From positions 62,001-126,000 of the forward strand of contig JALNYZ010000008.1 of assembly GCA_023229575.1 (NCBI GenBank): a stretch of 64,000 bases of DNA, given 5' to 3'. Below the pieces are notes generated by a model, which was given only the letters and a program-made list of their open reading frames with translations, was not told the origin of the DNA and searched no databases. Below, piece after piece: positions 52,543 to 60,891 of this stretch (position 1 is its first letter; each line of letters starts with the position of its first letter). The DNA comes from Prolixibacteraceae bacterium. GTDB taxonomy: Bacteria > Bacteroidota > Bacteroidia > Bacteroidales > Prolixibacteraceae. The position numbers were made by a program, and so were the translations under genes.

Positions 52543-53332
52543 ATGAAATATTCAGGCTCAAAATTGCTTTTGGCAATTCTTTTGCTTTTGTCTGTAAACT
52601 TGACCAAAGCACAGAAAAACAACGATCTACAGCTGAAATTTAAGAATGCTCCTGTACTTATTAAGCAAAATAATCGTGCTTTTCAGCAGGTGATCGTCAG
52701 CTGCAATGCGGATAAGCCCGGATCCTCCACCGACTGGAATGTGGCGCAGAATTTCGTATCGGTGCGCGGAAAAGCCGGACAAATTGTCGTTGTCAGCGAC
52801 GAAGTACCCCTTTGGCAGTTCAGCGATTTCAACATGGGCAAATTTGAGCCAAATCCCAAACCCGGCAAGCCTTACCTGTACAGTTGGGTGATGAACAACT
52901 ATTGGTTCACCAACTTCAGGGCTTACCAGGAAGCCGGGTTCAGTTGGAGTTACCAATTGACCTCCTCCAAGGACACCTGGAATACTTTTGCTACCAAATT
53001 TGGCTGGGGTGAACGCAACGGCTTCCCTACACGCACTTTTCCTGCCGGAAAACCGGAACTCAGAGAGTCACACTCAGAAACACTCAAGGTAGATGGATCT
53101 CAAAATGTATTGCTGGTCAACAGCTGACCGGCATTGAACGGGAAAGATGCAGTTATACTACATTTCAGGGAGCTGGAGGGCAAGGAAGCAGGTGTCGACC
53201 TGTCCAGTTTGGTCGCTGGAAGGGCCAAAATTTGTCTCCATTGTCAATTCTATGGGGAAAAAAGTGGCAGGAAGCAGCACATCACTTCATTTTAGTCGGT
53301 TTGAAGTAAAATTCGTTGAACTGGAATTTTGA
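52543..53332 (+). pseudogene. Gutted GH38 alpha-mannosidase gene
   Basis: A signal peptide (MKYSGSKLLLAILLLLS) is followed directly by the C-terminal beta domain of a family 38 glycosidase: VPLWQFSDFNMGKFEPNPKP, SWVMNNYWFTNF, FSWSYQLTSSKDTW and FGWGERNGFPTRTFPAG. The ~600-800-residue catalytic part is missing. A TGA at 53125-53127 interrupts LLVNS-PALNGKD, and after about 53225 the match continues in another frame (FVSIVNSMGKKVAGSS to FEVKFVELEF, stop 53332). Loss of function is certain; the family call rests on the C-terminal pattern. Confidence 0.7.
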
Positions 53333-53388
53333 AGACGATTATTATTTTGTCACACCGGGTTACCTGAATAAAAATTTAGAAACAGCAT

Positions 53389-53930
53389 ATGAAGAGAAGT
53401 GAAATTAACCGGATTCTGTTGGATGCCAAAGAATTTATGAAAGAAAAAGGTTTTGTACTTCCACCGTGGGCATACTGGACGGTCAATGATTGGAAAGAAA
53501 ATCTCATTGGTACAGACGAAATACGAAATAATTTTTTGGGTTGGGACATCACTGATTTTGGATCGGGCGATTTCAAAACCAGGGGACTGTTTCTCTTTAC
53601 AATTCGTAACGGGAAATTGGGTGTTGACTTGAAAACCTATGCTGAGAAAATCATGATCGTTGAAGAAAATCAGGAAACTCCCATGCACTTTCACTGGTCC
53701 AAGATGGAAGATATCATCAACCGGGTGAAAGTATTACGCTGGACCAGGGCATGTACCATCGGTTTTATGGGGAGGCAGGAAAAGGAAAAGTGTTGGTTGG
53801 CGAAGTCAGCGCCGTCAACGATGATGCTTCCGACAACTGTTTTTTTGAAGATATCGGCCGCTTTCCGGTGATAGAAGAGGATGAACTACCCCTACACTTA
53901 TTGGTGGGGGATTATGAGAAATTCTTATAA
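53389..53930 (+). pseudogene. D-lyxose/D-mannose ketol-isomerase gene with internal deletion
   Basis: The first ~110 residues match D-lyxose isomerases: MKRSEINRILLDAKEFM, GWDITDFGSGDF, LFTIRNG and the metal-binding TPMHFHWSKMEDIINR. After that about 40 residues are lost around 53725-53745 and the frame shifts. The missing tail resumes in another frame as GMYHRFYGEAGKGKVLVGEV and LHLLVGDYEKFL, ending at TAA 53930. The open frame to 53871 is therefore an out-of-frame extension. The intact enzyme would interconvert D-lyxose/D-xylulose or D-mannose/D-fructose. Confidence 0.75.
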
Positions 53931-53939
53931 TTAGAAAAA

Positions 53940-54105
53940 ATGTGTTAATGTGCTGATATGCTGATGTGTTAATGTGTTAATGAAAAAACTGGACAATAGA
54001 AGCAGAAGATATGAGATATTAGACATGAGATATAATTTTTAAAGTAAATAATGATTGCATCATTCTTAAAATCAGTACATTATCACATTATCACATCAAC
54101 ACATT
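53940..54105. repeat. ATGTGTTAATG repeats and their inverted copy flanking a TATGAGA patch
   Basis: 53940-53982 carries four imperfect ATGTG(T/C)TRATG units; 54078-54105 carries the reverse-complement type (CATTATCACATCAACACAT). Between them 54009-54032 has TATGAGA units, the reverse complement of the heptamer array before nuoJ. No gene is supported here. Confidence 0.65.
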
Positions 54106-54108
54106 TAA

Positions 54109-55311
54109 ATGACTAACATTAAAGATTCATATATGATGACAGTTTCAGGTGCCGGGTGCTGCCTGGTAGATGTACTCTACAATAACATTAATTTTTCAAG
54201 TGAGTCGATGCAGCCTTTTCTTTCGAAAGAACGAGGTGACGGGGGACTTCTACCCGGGCAGCTGGTCTTTCTGGAAGATTTTGTCCGGTTTGCGCAAATT
54301 CCGTTCGAAGAGATACTATGTAGCATTACCAAAGGTCAGGCTCCTGATAAAATCAATATCGGAGGACCCTCCATCGTCCCATTGATCCATTTGGCGCAGC
54401 TGACTGCTGGAAGGCAATGTACTGTAAGATTTTATGGAAGAGGCGGTTCAGATGAAAATGGATTGTATCTGCAGGCGGCTTTGAAAGAATCGCCCGTAAT
54501 CTTGCCGGATTATCAACTGGTTGCTGGTTATACTCCATCTACTTTTGTTCTTTCTGATCCTAACTTTGACAATGGTCACGGAGAACGGATCTTTATCAAT
54601 ACCATCGGCGCTGCCAATGAGTTCAGTCCCGATGCTCTTAAAGATGAATTTTTTGACTCAGACATTGTCGTTTTTGGCGGGACAGCGCTGGTTCCTTCTA
54701 TCCATGACCGGCTCGGGGAATTGTTGAAAAGGGCCAGGGAACATGGAGCTATCACGGTAGTGAATACCGTTTTCGATTTCAGAAATGAAAAATTAAACCC
54801 CCACCTGAAATGGCCTTTGGGCGAAACAGCGGATAGCTACCAGAACATTGACTTACTGGTTTCCGATCATGAAGAGGCGCTTCGTCTTAGCGGGACTACC
54901 AATGCAGAAGCAGCATGTAAATTCTTCCAACAAAGTGGATTGTCCGCTTTTATCATTACCAATGGTTCCAGGGATCTTTTTGTTTGGTCGGATGGGAAAC
55001 GATTTTCAAAACAGGAATTAAGAACAATTCCGGTTAGTCGACAGATATACAATGATTTAAAAACAAACAGGGCTGGAGACACAACCGGCTGTGGCGACAA
55101 TTTTGTAGGTGGTGTTCTCTTTTCAATCGTTGAGCAATTGAAGATGCAGCAAAATCCGCCCGATCTGATGGAGGCATCTGCATGGGGAGTCGTATCAGGA
55201 GGTTATACCTGCTTTTATATAGGAGGGATGTACCATGAAAAAACAAAAGGGGAGAAGCTTGCCCAAATAGAACCTTATTATGCGCAGTTCAAAAGGCAAA
55301 TTGGATATTGA
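54109..55311 (+). CDS. PfkB-family carbohydrate kinase
   Basis: The 400-residue kinase has the PfkB N-terminal GAGCCLVDVLY, a substrate-site GGPSIVPLIHLAQL, and the C-terminal ATP/anion-hole motif RAGDTTGCGDNFVGG, where the Asp in GCGD is the catalytic base. It phosphorylates a sugar such as fructose or ribose. Position directly after a mannose/lyxose isomerase remnant suggests fructose or xylulose as the former substrate, which is inference. Length is slightly above average for the family and it appears intact. Confidence 0.88.
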   Translation: MTNIKDSYMMTVSGAGCCLVDVLYNNINFSSESMQPFLSKERGDGGLLPGQLVFLEDFVRFAQIPFEEILCSITKGQAPDKINIGGPSIVPLIHLAQLTAGRQCTVRFYGRGGSDENGLYLQAALKESPVILPDYQLVAGYTPSTFVLSDPNFDNGHGERIFINTIGAANEFSPDALKDEFFDSDIVVFGGTALVPSIHDRLGELLKRAREHGAITVVNTVFDFRNEKLNPHLKWPLGETADSYQNIDLLVSDHEEALRLSGTTNAEAACKFFQQSGLSAFIITNGSRDLFVWSDGKRFSKQELRTIPVSRQIYNDLKTNRAGDTTGCGDNFVGGVLFSIVEQLKMQQNPPDLMEASAWGVVSGGYTCFYIGGMYHEKTKGEKLAQIEPYYAQFKRQIGY

Positions 55312-55499
55312 ACAAAACTTTATCCATGGCATGATGGTTGGGATTTTGCTTACCATTATTATCCTTGTCGGTGCATTTCAGCTCAATGGACGAACGCCTC
55401 ATCTTGTTAAAACCCTATATCCTACCGGGATGTGGTTATTTTCAATTCGTAAAATTACCTATTTTTAGACCTTGATCCCATTCTTTAAAATTTATCACC

Positions 55500-55952
55500 A
55501 TGGAACCTAATGCTGAAAAGGCTATCAGTTTGTTTAAAGCTGGCTACAATTGTGCACAATCTGTATTAATTTCGTTCAAAGAAGATCTTGGCTTTGACGA
55601 AAACCTCGCATCATGCATTTCTGTTGGATTTGGGGGTGGAATGGGAAGGTTGCAGGAGAAATGCGGCGCCGTGACCGGGGCCTTCATGGTAATTGGACTT
55701 TACAGTTCGAAATTGTACGAGGATAACCTCAGCCGTAAAAATCATTCTTATGCCCTGATCCAACAATTTGATCAGAAATTCAGGGAGATTTATCAAACCA
55801 CCCAATGCAGTGAATTGCTTCAATGTGACCTGAGATCGGACGATGGACATGCCTATGCTGTCGAAAATAAGTTGTTCGAGAAGGTTTGTCAAAAATGCAT
55901 TGCGGATGCTATCGGGATCGTGAAAGAATTGGCCGATATAAACCACCAATAA
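55500..55952 (+). CDS. C-GCAxxG-C-C family redox-type protein
   Basis: The 150-residue protein shows the spaced Cys pattern of this family: GYNCAQSVL, CISVGFGGGMGRLQEKCGAVTGA with the GCA-like turn, and late Cys in CSELLQCDL and VCQKCIADA. Members are often redox-active or metal-linked; the biochemical role is not established. It stands alone, 188 nt after the kinase. Confidence 0.88.
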   Translation: MEPNAEKAISLFKAGYNCAQSVLISFKEDLGFDENLASCISVGFGGGMGRLQEKCGAVTGAFMVIGLYSSKLYEDNLSRKNHSYALIQQFDQKFREIYQTTQCSELLQCDLRSDDGHAYAVENKLFEKVCQKCIADAIGIVKELADINHQ

Positions 55953-55983
55953 ACTTCACTATTTGTGGATTCGGGTGTTGTTT

Positions 55984-56048
55984 TTCACCACAATAGGCAC
56001 ATAGGTCACATTAGTTTCTATTGTGTCCTATGTGCCTATTGTGGTGAA
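55984..56048. repeat. Long perfect hairpin (22-bp arms)
   Basis: Arms 55984-56005 and 56027-56048 are perfectly complementary (CACCACAATAGGCACATAGG and its complement) around a 21-nt loop. It lies about 30 nt after the C-GCAxxG-C-C gene and could act as a terminator in RNA, but lacks a T-run and looks more like the repeat hairpins elsewhere in the window. Confidence 0.85.
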
Positions 56049-56089
56049 TTTTAAAATCGTTTTAATAAGATTCGTTCTCGATTTTCCCC

Positions 56090-56097
56090 TATCTTTG
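56090..56097 (+). promoter_or_regulatory. Probable -7 element (TATCTTTG) of the 619-residue lipoprotein gene
   Basis: Exact TAnnTTTG match, 42 nt before the ATG at 56139. No clear -33 element. Confidence 0.45.
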
Positions 56098-56138
56098 GAC
56101 CTTCACGGATCATCGAAATGTCAAAAACTGAAAATTAG

Positions 56139-57998
56139 ATGTACAAATTGCTTCCTAAGATAACAATGGCGCTGATTTTGCTTGCCATGACCTCTTGCGG
56201 GGCCCGTTCGGACAAAGCAAAAGAGTTAACTAACATTAAATCTAACAATAGTTTACAGGAGGATAGCAGGGATAATGATGATTACCAGGCAGTAACAGCG
56301 TTGCTGCTTTCGCCTAAACATCCTAGACCAGGTGAACCTTTTAGTGTAATGGCAGTTGGTGGTAAAAGTATCCTGAAATCAAAAATTAAAATCTCTTCTG
56401 ATGCCGCCGAATCCCTGCAAAACAGGAGTGGCGAGGGATTACCCTTCTGGCGTATTGAGCAGTACAAAGGGCTTCCGGAAGGTAAATACAGGATTTCCCT
56501 GCAGGACAGTAAAGAGACTGTCCAACTTGATTTTGAAGTCAATAGTCAACCGGCTCAATCCTCCGGCCAGGGTGTTTGGAAATCAGAAAAGGGATGGGAT
56601 GCCACATACGAAGAACTCTATTCTGCCTGGGTAAACGCGCTCTTTTACGATGCCGATGAGCGCGCTTCCTGGAAAGCACTGGACGAAGTGACCCAAAACC
56701 GCGACAGGAATTTCCTTTACAATCATCTCTCTCTTAATGAAGACAATATAGGCGATAAAAATCGGGTTCTGATGCAACCCGATTGTGCAGATAATCCATT
56801 CTACCTCCGTGCCTATTTTGCCTGGAAACTAGGACTTCCATTTGGTTACCATGAATGCGACCGGGGGTATCTTGGTAAAGCACCCAGAACAGGCAGATTG
56901 GTCACCAATGAGACAGGACTCTCAGGTTCCAACCCGACCCGGAAGTTCAATATGTTTGTGCGAATGGTGATGAACGGCGTTCATTCAGGTACTGCCCGCA
57001 CGGCTCTAAGCGACGAAAACTCTGATTATTACCCTGTACCCCTTACGGCCAGTGCCTTGAGGCCCGGAGTGGTTTTTGCCGACCCTTACGGCCATACATT
57101 GATACTCGTCCGCAGGGTTTCCCAAACATCAGATACGCCGGGAGTACTTCTGTCGGTCGATGCCCAGCCCGATGGTACTGTTGGCATCAAGCGGTTCTGG
57201 AAAGGAAATTTTCTGTTTAATACCCATGAAGTAGTTGGTGAACCCGGTTTTAAAGCCTTCAGGCCTATTGTGTTTAATGATGGTAAGGCCAGTCTTATGA
57301 GTAATAAAGGGATTTCTGCCAATCAGGCGCTGTTGCCCTTCTCCATGCAGCAAAAGAGTATGGAGAGCGGAGTTTTTTACCACACCATGGAGCGGATCAT
57401 CAATCCCAAACCGCTCGATCCAGAAGCTGCTTTGCTTGATCTGATACAAGCATTGAACGAACAGTTGATCGTTCGGATCACCTCTGTGGCCAATGGTGAA
57501 GCCTATATGAAATCCCATCCGGGAGAGGTGATCGGTATGCCGGGAAGTCCGGCCGGCGTGTTCCAGGCAGGGGGTCAGTGGGAAGATTTTTCAACTCCCA
57601 ACCGGGATCTTAGGCTTTTGATTGCCATGGATGCCCTGCTCGATTTTCCAGATAAGGTATTTCGTTCACCTGATGACTACAAATTTCCTATGCTCAAATC
57701 TCCCGAACAGGTTAAGAGGAGTCTTGAAGAGCTGTTAACAAGAAAGCTGTCTGAGCTCTCGATCACCTACATCCGCACCAATGGTACTGAACAGAAGTTG
57801 ACCATGGGAGAGATATTGAAAAGAAGGGATGCTTTTGAAATGGCCTACAACCCAAATGATGGAATAGAAATCAGATGGGGAGCGCCTGTAAACAGCGAGG
57901 AGCGCTCGACCTGCAAACGTCAGGTCCCGGCCGGTCAGTTGGCGAGAATGAAAACGGTAAGGGCATGGTTTAACAAAAGACTGCATCCACCAACATAA
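56139..57998 (+). CDS. Unassigned 619-residue lipoprotein with possible Cys/His catalytic pair
   Basis: A lipoprotein signal ends AMTSC (Cys20). Residues ~50-130 form a beta-rich Ig-like region. Residues ~190-330 contain VLMQPDCADNPFYLRAYFAW (Cys216) and FADPYGHTLILV (His319), in the order and spacing of papain-like/NlpC-type peptidases; CADNPF may set the active-site helix. Residues ~400-610 are helical with no motif I recognise. The peptidase idea is inference from these motifs only, and I know no named family. It is expected on the periplasmic or outer-membrane side. Confidence 0.65.
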   Translation: MYKLLPKITMALILLAMTSCGARSDKAKELTNIKSNNSLQEDSRDNDDYQAVTALLLSPKHPRPGEPFSVMAVGGKSILKSKIKISSDAAESLQNRSGEGLPFWRIEQYKGLPEGKYRISLQDSKETVQLDFEVNSQPAQSSGQGVWKSEKGWDATYEELYSAWVNALFYDADERASWKALDEVTQNRDRNFLYNHLSLNEDNIGDKNRVLMQPDCADNPFYLRAYFAWKLGLPFGYHECDRGYLGKAPRTGRLVTNETGLSGSNPTRKFNMFVRMVMNGVHSGTARTALSDENSDYYPVPLTASALRPGVVFADPYGHTLILVRRVSQTSDTPGVLLSVDAQPDGTVGIKRFWKGNFLFNTHEVVGEPGFKAFRPIVFNDGKASLMSNKGISANQALLPFSMQQKSMESGVFYHTMERIINPKPLDPEAALLDLIQALNEQLIVRITSVANGEAYMKSHPGEVIGMPGSPAGVFQAGGQWEDFSTPNRDLRLLIAMDALLDFPDKVFRSPDDYKFPMLKSPEQVKRSLEELLTRKLSELSITYIRTNGTEQKLTMGEILKRRDAFEMAYNPNDGIEIRWGAPVNSEERSTCKRQVPAGQLARMKTVRAWFNKRLHPPT

Positions 57999-58074
57999 CT
58001 CAGATTAAACCCAAATAGCACAAATTATCCCCTATCCAACCACAGATTACACAAATTACACAGATTAAATAAGT

Positions 58075-58124
58075 AAATAAACGAACAAAGAGCACAAAAT
58101 TTTGTGCTCTTTGTTCGTTTATTT
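58075..58124. repeat. Perfect 50-bp palindrome upstream of the ORF6N gene
   Basis: Arms 58075-58099 and 58100-58124 are exact reverse complements with no loop (AAATAAACGAACAAAGAGCAC... mirrored). It lies 64 nt before the ORF6N start. As RNA it would form a 25-bp hairpin; as DNA it is a possible cruciform or dimer-protein site. Confidence 0.95.
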
Positions 58125-58188
58125 GACTGAAATATTGTAACTTACGGTGTGATTAACTCAATTTGTATTTCCAGACAATCTGATTGCG

Positions 58189-58737
58189 ATGTCAATTGAC
58201 AATAGTGGTGTTTTGATCACCGATGAAAGAATCATGAGCAGAATTTACCTGATCAGAGAGCAGAAAGTAATGCTTGATAGTGATTTGGCTGATTTGTATG
58301 GTGTCGAAACGAAAGTATTAAAACAGCAAGTCCGCAGAAATTCAGATCGTTTTCCTGATGATTTTATGTTTGAATTGACTGAAAATGAATTTTCAATCTT
58401 GAGGTCACAAATTGTGACCTCAAGTTGGGGAGGTGTTCGTTATTTACCAATGGTCTTTACGGAACAAGGAGTAGCAATGCTATCCAGCGTTTTAAATAGT
58501 AAAAAAGCAATTCAAGTTAATATACAGATTATGAGGATTTTTGCCAAAATAAGGGCGGTGATTGCTGACACATTGGGCCTGAGACTTGAAATCGCAGAGA
58601 TAAGAAAAAAGGTTCAAAATCAAGACAAAAATATAGAACTTGTGTTCAGTTACCTTGATGAAATGATTACCAAACAAGATAATAAACCACCTCGCAAACG
58701 CATTGGATACAAAACAGATGAACCTAATTCAAATTGA
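58189..58737 (+). CDS. ORF6N domain protein
   Basis: The 182-residue protein has the ORF6N domain over residues ~15-105 (IREQKVMLDSDLADLYGVETK, NSDRFPDDFMFELTENEF, then GVRYLPMVFTEQGVAMLSSVL) and a C-terminal coiled coil. The domain is common in phage antirepressor-like and chromosomal DNA-binding proteins. No prophage genes surround it, so it is a lone copy, possibly moved in with the palindrome. Its role is probably DNA binding. Confidence 0.88.
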   Translation: MSIDNSGVLITDERIMSRIYLIREQKVMLDSDLADLYGVETKVLKQQVRRNSDRFPDDFMFELTENEFSILRSQIVTSSWGGVRYLPMVFTEQGVAMLSSVLNSKKAIQVNIQIMRIFAKIRAVIADTLGLRLEIAEIRKKVQNQDKNIELVFSYLDEMITKQDNKPPRKRIGYKTDEPNSN

Positions 58738-58888
58738 TTTTTCCAAGTTTCCCGGTCTCTCTGACACCGTTTCTCCGTCTCAAAGTTTCTCCGTTTCTTC
58801 GTTACTTTGTTTCTTCATTTCATCGTTTCCCATTCCCCAAATCTGAAAATGGTAACTAATGCTCATCTACAATTGATATTTAAAGAAC

Positions 58889-58896
58889 TATATTTG
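58889..58896 (+). promoter_or_regulatory. Probable -7 element (TATATTTG) of the ECF sigma gene
   Basis: Exact TAnnTTTG match; initiation near 58903 leaves about 25 nt before the proposed TTG start. The preceding 58767-58830 is a CGTTTCTTC pyrimidine repeat, complementary to the tract after nuoF. Confidence 0.45.
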
Positions 58897-58927
58897 TATT
58901 GAACTAACAACAACAAACAAACAAACC

Positions 58928-59512
58928 TTGAAGGTATTTCCGGAGGATATTGAATTGGTTATAAAGCTTCAAAAAGGTGATGTGGAAGCATTTGATCTGG
59001 TTTATTCCAAATATGCCGGGAGGCTTTATGGCTTTGCCTTTAAATACCTTAAATCGGTGGCCGAAACGGAAGAACTGGTACAGTCGGTTTTTCTTAAAGT
59101 ATGGGAGAACCACAAAACCCTCAGGAAAGACTCCTCCTTCAAATCCTATCTCTTTACCATCGCTTACTACGAAATATGCAATTGTTTCCGAAAGAGAAGT
59201 TATTTAAAGAATTTTGTCAATGAAAAGCTACTTGAAAACACCCATACTTCAAGTGAAACTGAAGAGATGGTCAGTTACAATTCCATTCTGGAACAGCTAG
59301 ACCTAATTATAGCTAAACTCCCTGATCGACAACGCACTATTTTCCTGAAAAGCCGTCAGGAGGGTAAAACAAACAAGGAAATTGCCAGGGAAATGGGACT
59401 CTCCTCCGGAACTGTGGATAACTATATGTCCGAATCCCTGAAATTCATCAGGAGCAATTTTCAGGACAAGAATTTTTCATTGCTTCTGTTTTTCTCCCTC
59501 TTTTTGTCGTAA
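58928..59512 (+). CDS. ECF-type RNA polymerase sigma factor
   Basis: The 194-residue sigma-70-like protein has region 2 (FDLVYSKYAGRLYGFAFKYL; ELVQSVFLKVWEN) and region 4 (LPDRQRTIFLKSRQEGKTNKEIAREMGLSSGTVDNYMSESL). It is of the Bacteroidota type paired with FecR anti-sigma proteins and SusC receptors, both encoded next. The only usable start is TTG 58928, since the same frame has a TGA upstream near 58872 and no ATG. It should direct transcription of the downstream SusC locus on substrate sensing. Confidence 0.9.
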   Translation: MKVFPEDIELVIKLQKGDVEAFDLVYSKYAGRLYGFAFKYLKSVAETEELVQSVFLKVWENHKTLRKDSSFKSYLFTIAYYEICNCFRKRSYLKNFVNEKLLENTHTSSETEEMVSYNSILEQLDLIIAKLPDRQRTIFLKSRQEGKTNKEIAREMGLSSGTVDNYMSESLKFIRSNFQDKNFSLLLFFSLFLS

Positions 59513-59784
59513 TATCTTATCTTAGCCCTAAATAATATTACACTGAGGAAAAAAAGAGAATCCCAGAGATACACTGAGAACTGGAAGAATAATTTTATAC
59601 CCGGTGTAACTCTCCCGAAAAATCGGGACAAGTTTTGGATTTCCGGTATTACTCTGTGTAATTTTATTCTTTGAGAAAATTAATCCAAAAAATCATCTTT
59701 TCAGTATGAGATTAGACCCGGTCGATTGTATAACAAGACAGAGGGCATTTAATCTGGTCCCTTCCCTGCAATAAACAACAAAAA

Positions 59785-60855
59785 ATGCTGAACGAAAAAG
59801 AAATTGAACAGATTGAAAGATACATCAGTGGCGAAGCTGATGCCAGTAATAGCTCTTTTGTCGAATCCCTTTTTATCAATGGCCCTAATAACCATGAATT
59901 GCTGAGCCACCTGGAAACGGAGTGGGAACGTGGCAATCCATACGATGAAATTCCCTCAGAAATGGTTTTGAACAATATGCTGGACCGGGTCCACCACTTA
60001 ATCAGGAACAAAGAGAATCAAAATAAAAAGTTGGTTGTTCCCCGCTTAGTCAGGGCTTTTACTAAGGTTGCAGCAATCTTGTTCCTCCCATTAGTCCTGG
60101 CGGGAGGCCTTACAATTACTTATTTGCTAAAATCTTCAAGTTCCAATATGGAACAGTCGGCCAATCAGGTCATTCATGCACCATTGGGATCAAGGGTCTC
60201 CTTTAAACTGCCCGATGGGTCCACAGGTTGGCTAAACAGCGGATCAAATCTAACCTATACCTTACCGTTTAACAAAAGCAGAAAAATTTCACTCAGCGGC
60301 GAAGCCTGGTTCAATGTTACCCACGACCAAAAACATCCTTTCGAAATCAATATCAGCGGCTCAAGGATAAAAGTCCTTGGGACCAGTTTTAATGTGAGCG
60401 CTTACCAGGAAACCCAATACATTGAAGTAGTTCTACAGCAAGGGAAAGTTGAGTTTTATCAGGATGACAACTCTGAAAAAGTAACGATGGAACCCTCACA
60501 AAAACTTATTTTTAGCAATGGGAAAGTCGGTGTGGGCAACACAGATCCTTCTAAATACGAAGCCTGGACGGAAGGAAAACTTGTATTCAGGGGAGACAAT
60601 ATGGCCGAAGTGGCCCGGAGGATTGAGCGCTGGTACAATGTAAGGGTGATCCTTGTGGACAGGGACCTGGATCGATACTCTTTCCGGGCAACTTTTGAGG
60701 ATGATTCACTGGAGGAGGTTCTTCGTTTACTTGGTAAAACATCCCCTATTGAATTCACGATAACGCCCAGTTTCATGAAACCAGATGGAACGATACAAAA
60801 AGAGGTAGTCTCACTCTTTAAAAGGGGCAATAGAAAGATTAATAATCAAAAATAG
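59785..60855 (+). CDS. FecR-domain anti-sigma factor
   Basis: The 356-residue protein has a cytoplasmic sigma-binding N-terminal part (~90 residues), one transmembrane helix (about residues 95-115), a FecR periplasmic domain (GSRVSFKLPDGSTGWLNSGS, SGEAWFNVTHDQKHPFEI) and a C-terminal DUF4974-type domain (MAEVARRIERWYNVRVILVD). It relays signals from the SusC-family receptor to the sigma factor. The 272-nt gap before it carries CACTGAG/CTCTGTGT repeats and a copy of the 22-bp element at 59613-59634. Confidence 0.93.
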   Translation: MLNEKEIEQIERYISGEADASNSSFVESLFINGPNNHELLSHLETEWERGNPYDEIPSEMVLNNMLDRVHHLIRNKENQNKKLVVPRLVRAFTKVAAILFLPLVLAGGLTITYLLKSSSSNMEQSANQVIHAPLGSRVSFKLPDGSTGWLNSGSNLTYTLPFNKSRKISLSGEAWFNVTHDQKHPFEINISGSRIKVLGTSFNVSAYQETQYIEVVLQQGKVEFYQDDNSEKVTMEPSQKLIFSNGKVGVGNTDPSKYEAWTEGKLVFRGDNMAEVARRIERWYNVRVILVDRDLDRYSFRATFEDDSLEEVLRLLGKTSPIEFTITPSFMKPDGTIQKEVVSLFKRGNRKINNQK

Positions 60856-60891
60856 TAATCTATGGTAAAAAACTGACATGACCAAACAAAC

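Noticed and set aside
53725..53871. Apparent C terminus of the isomerase in the first frame
   Set aside because: The text after residue ~110 does not fit the family, while the correct tail is readable in another frame to 53930; the frame-1 tail is an artefact of the frameshift.
55280..55468. 62-residue open frame with one hydrophobic segment overlapping the PfkB kinase end
   Set aside because: It starts inside the kinase coding region in another frame, has no recognisable family and no promoter; chance or a small remnant is as likely.
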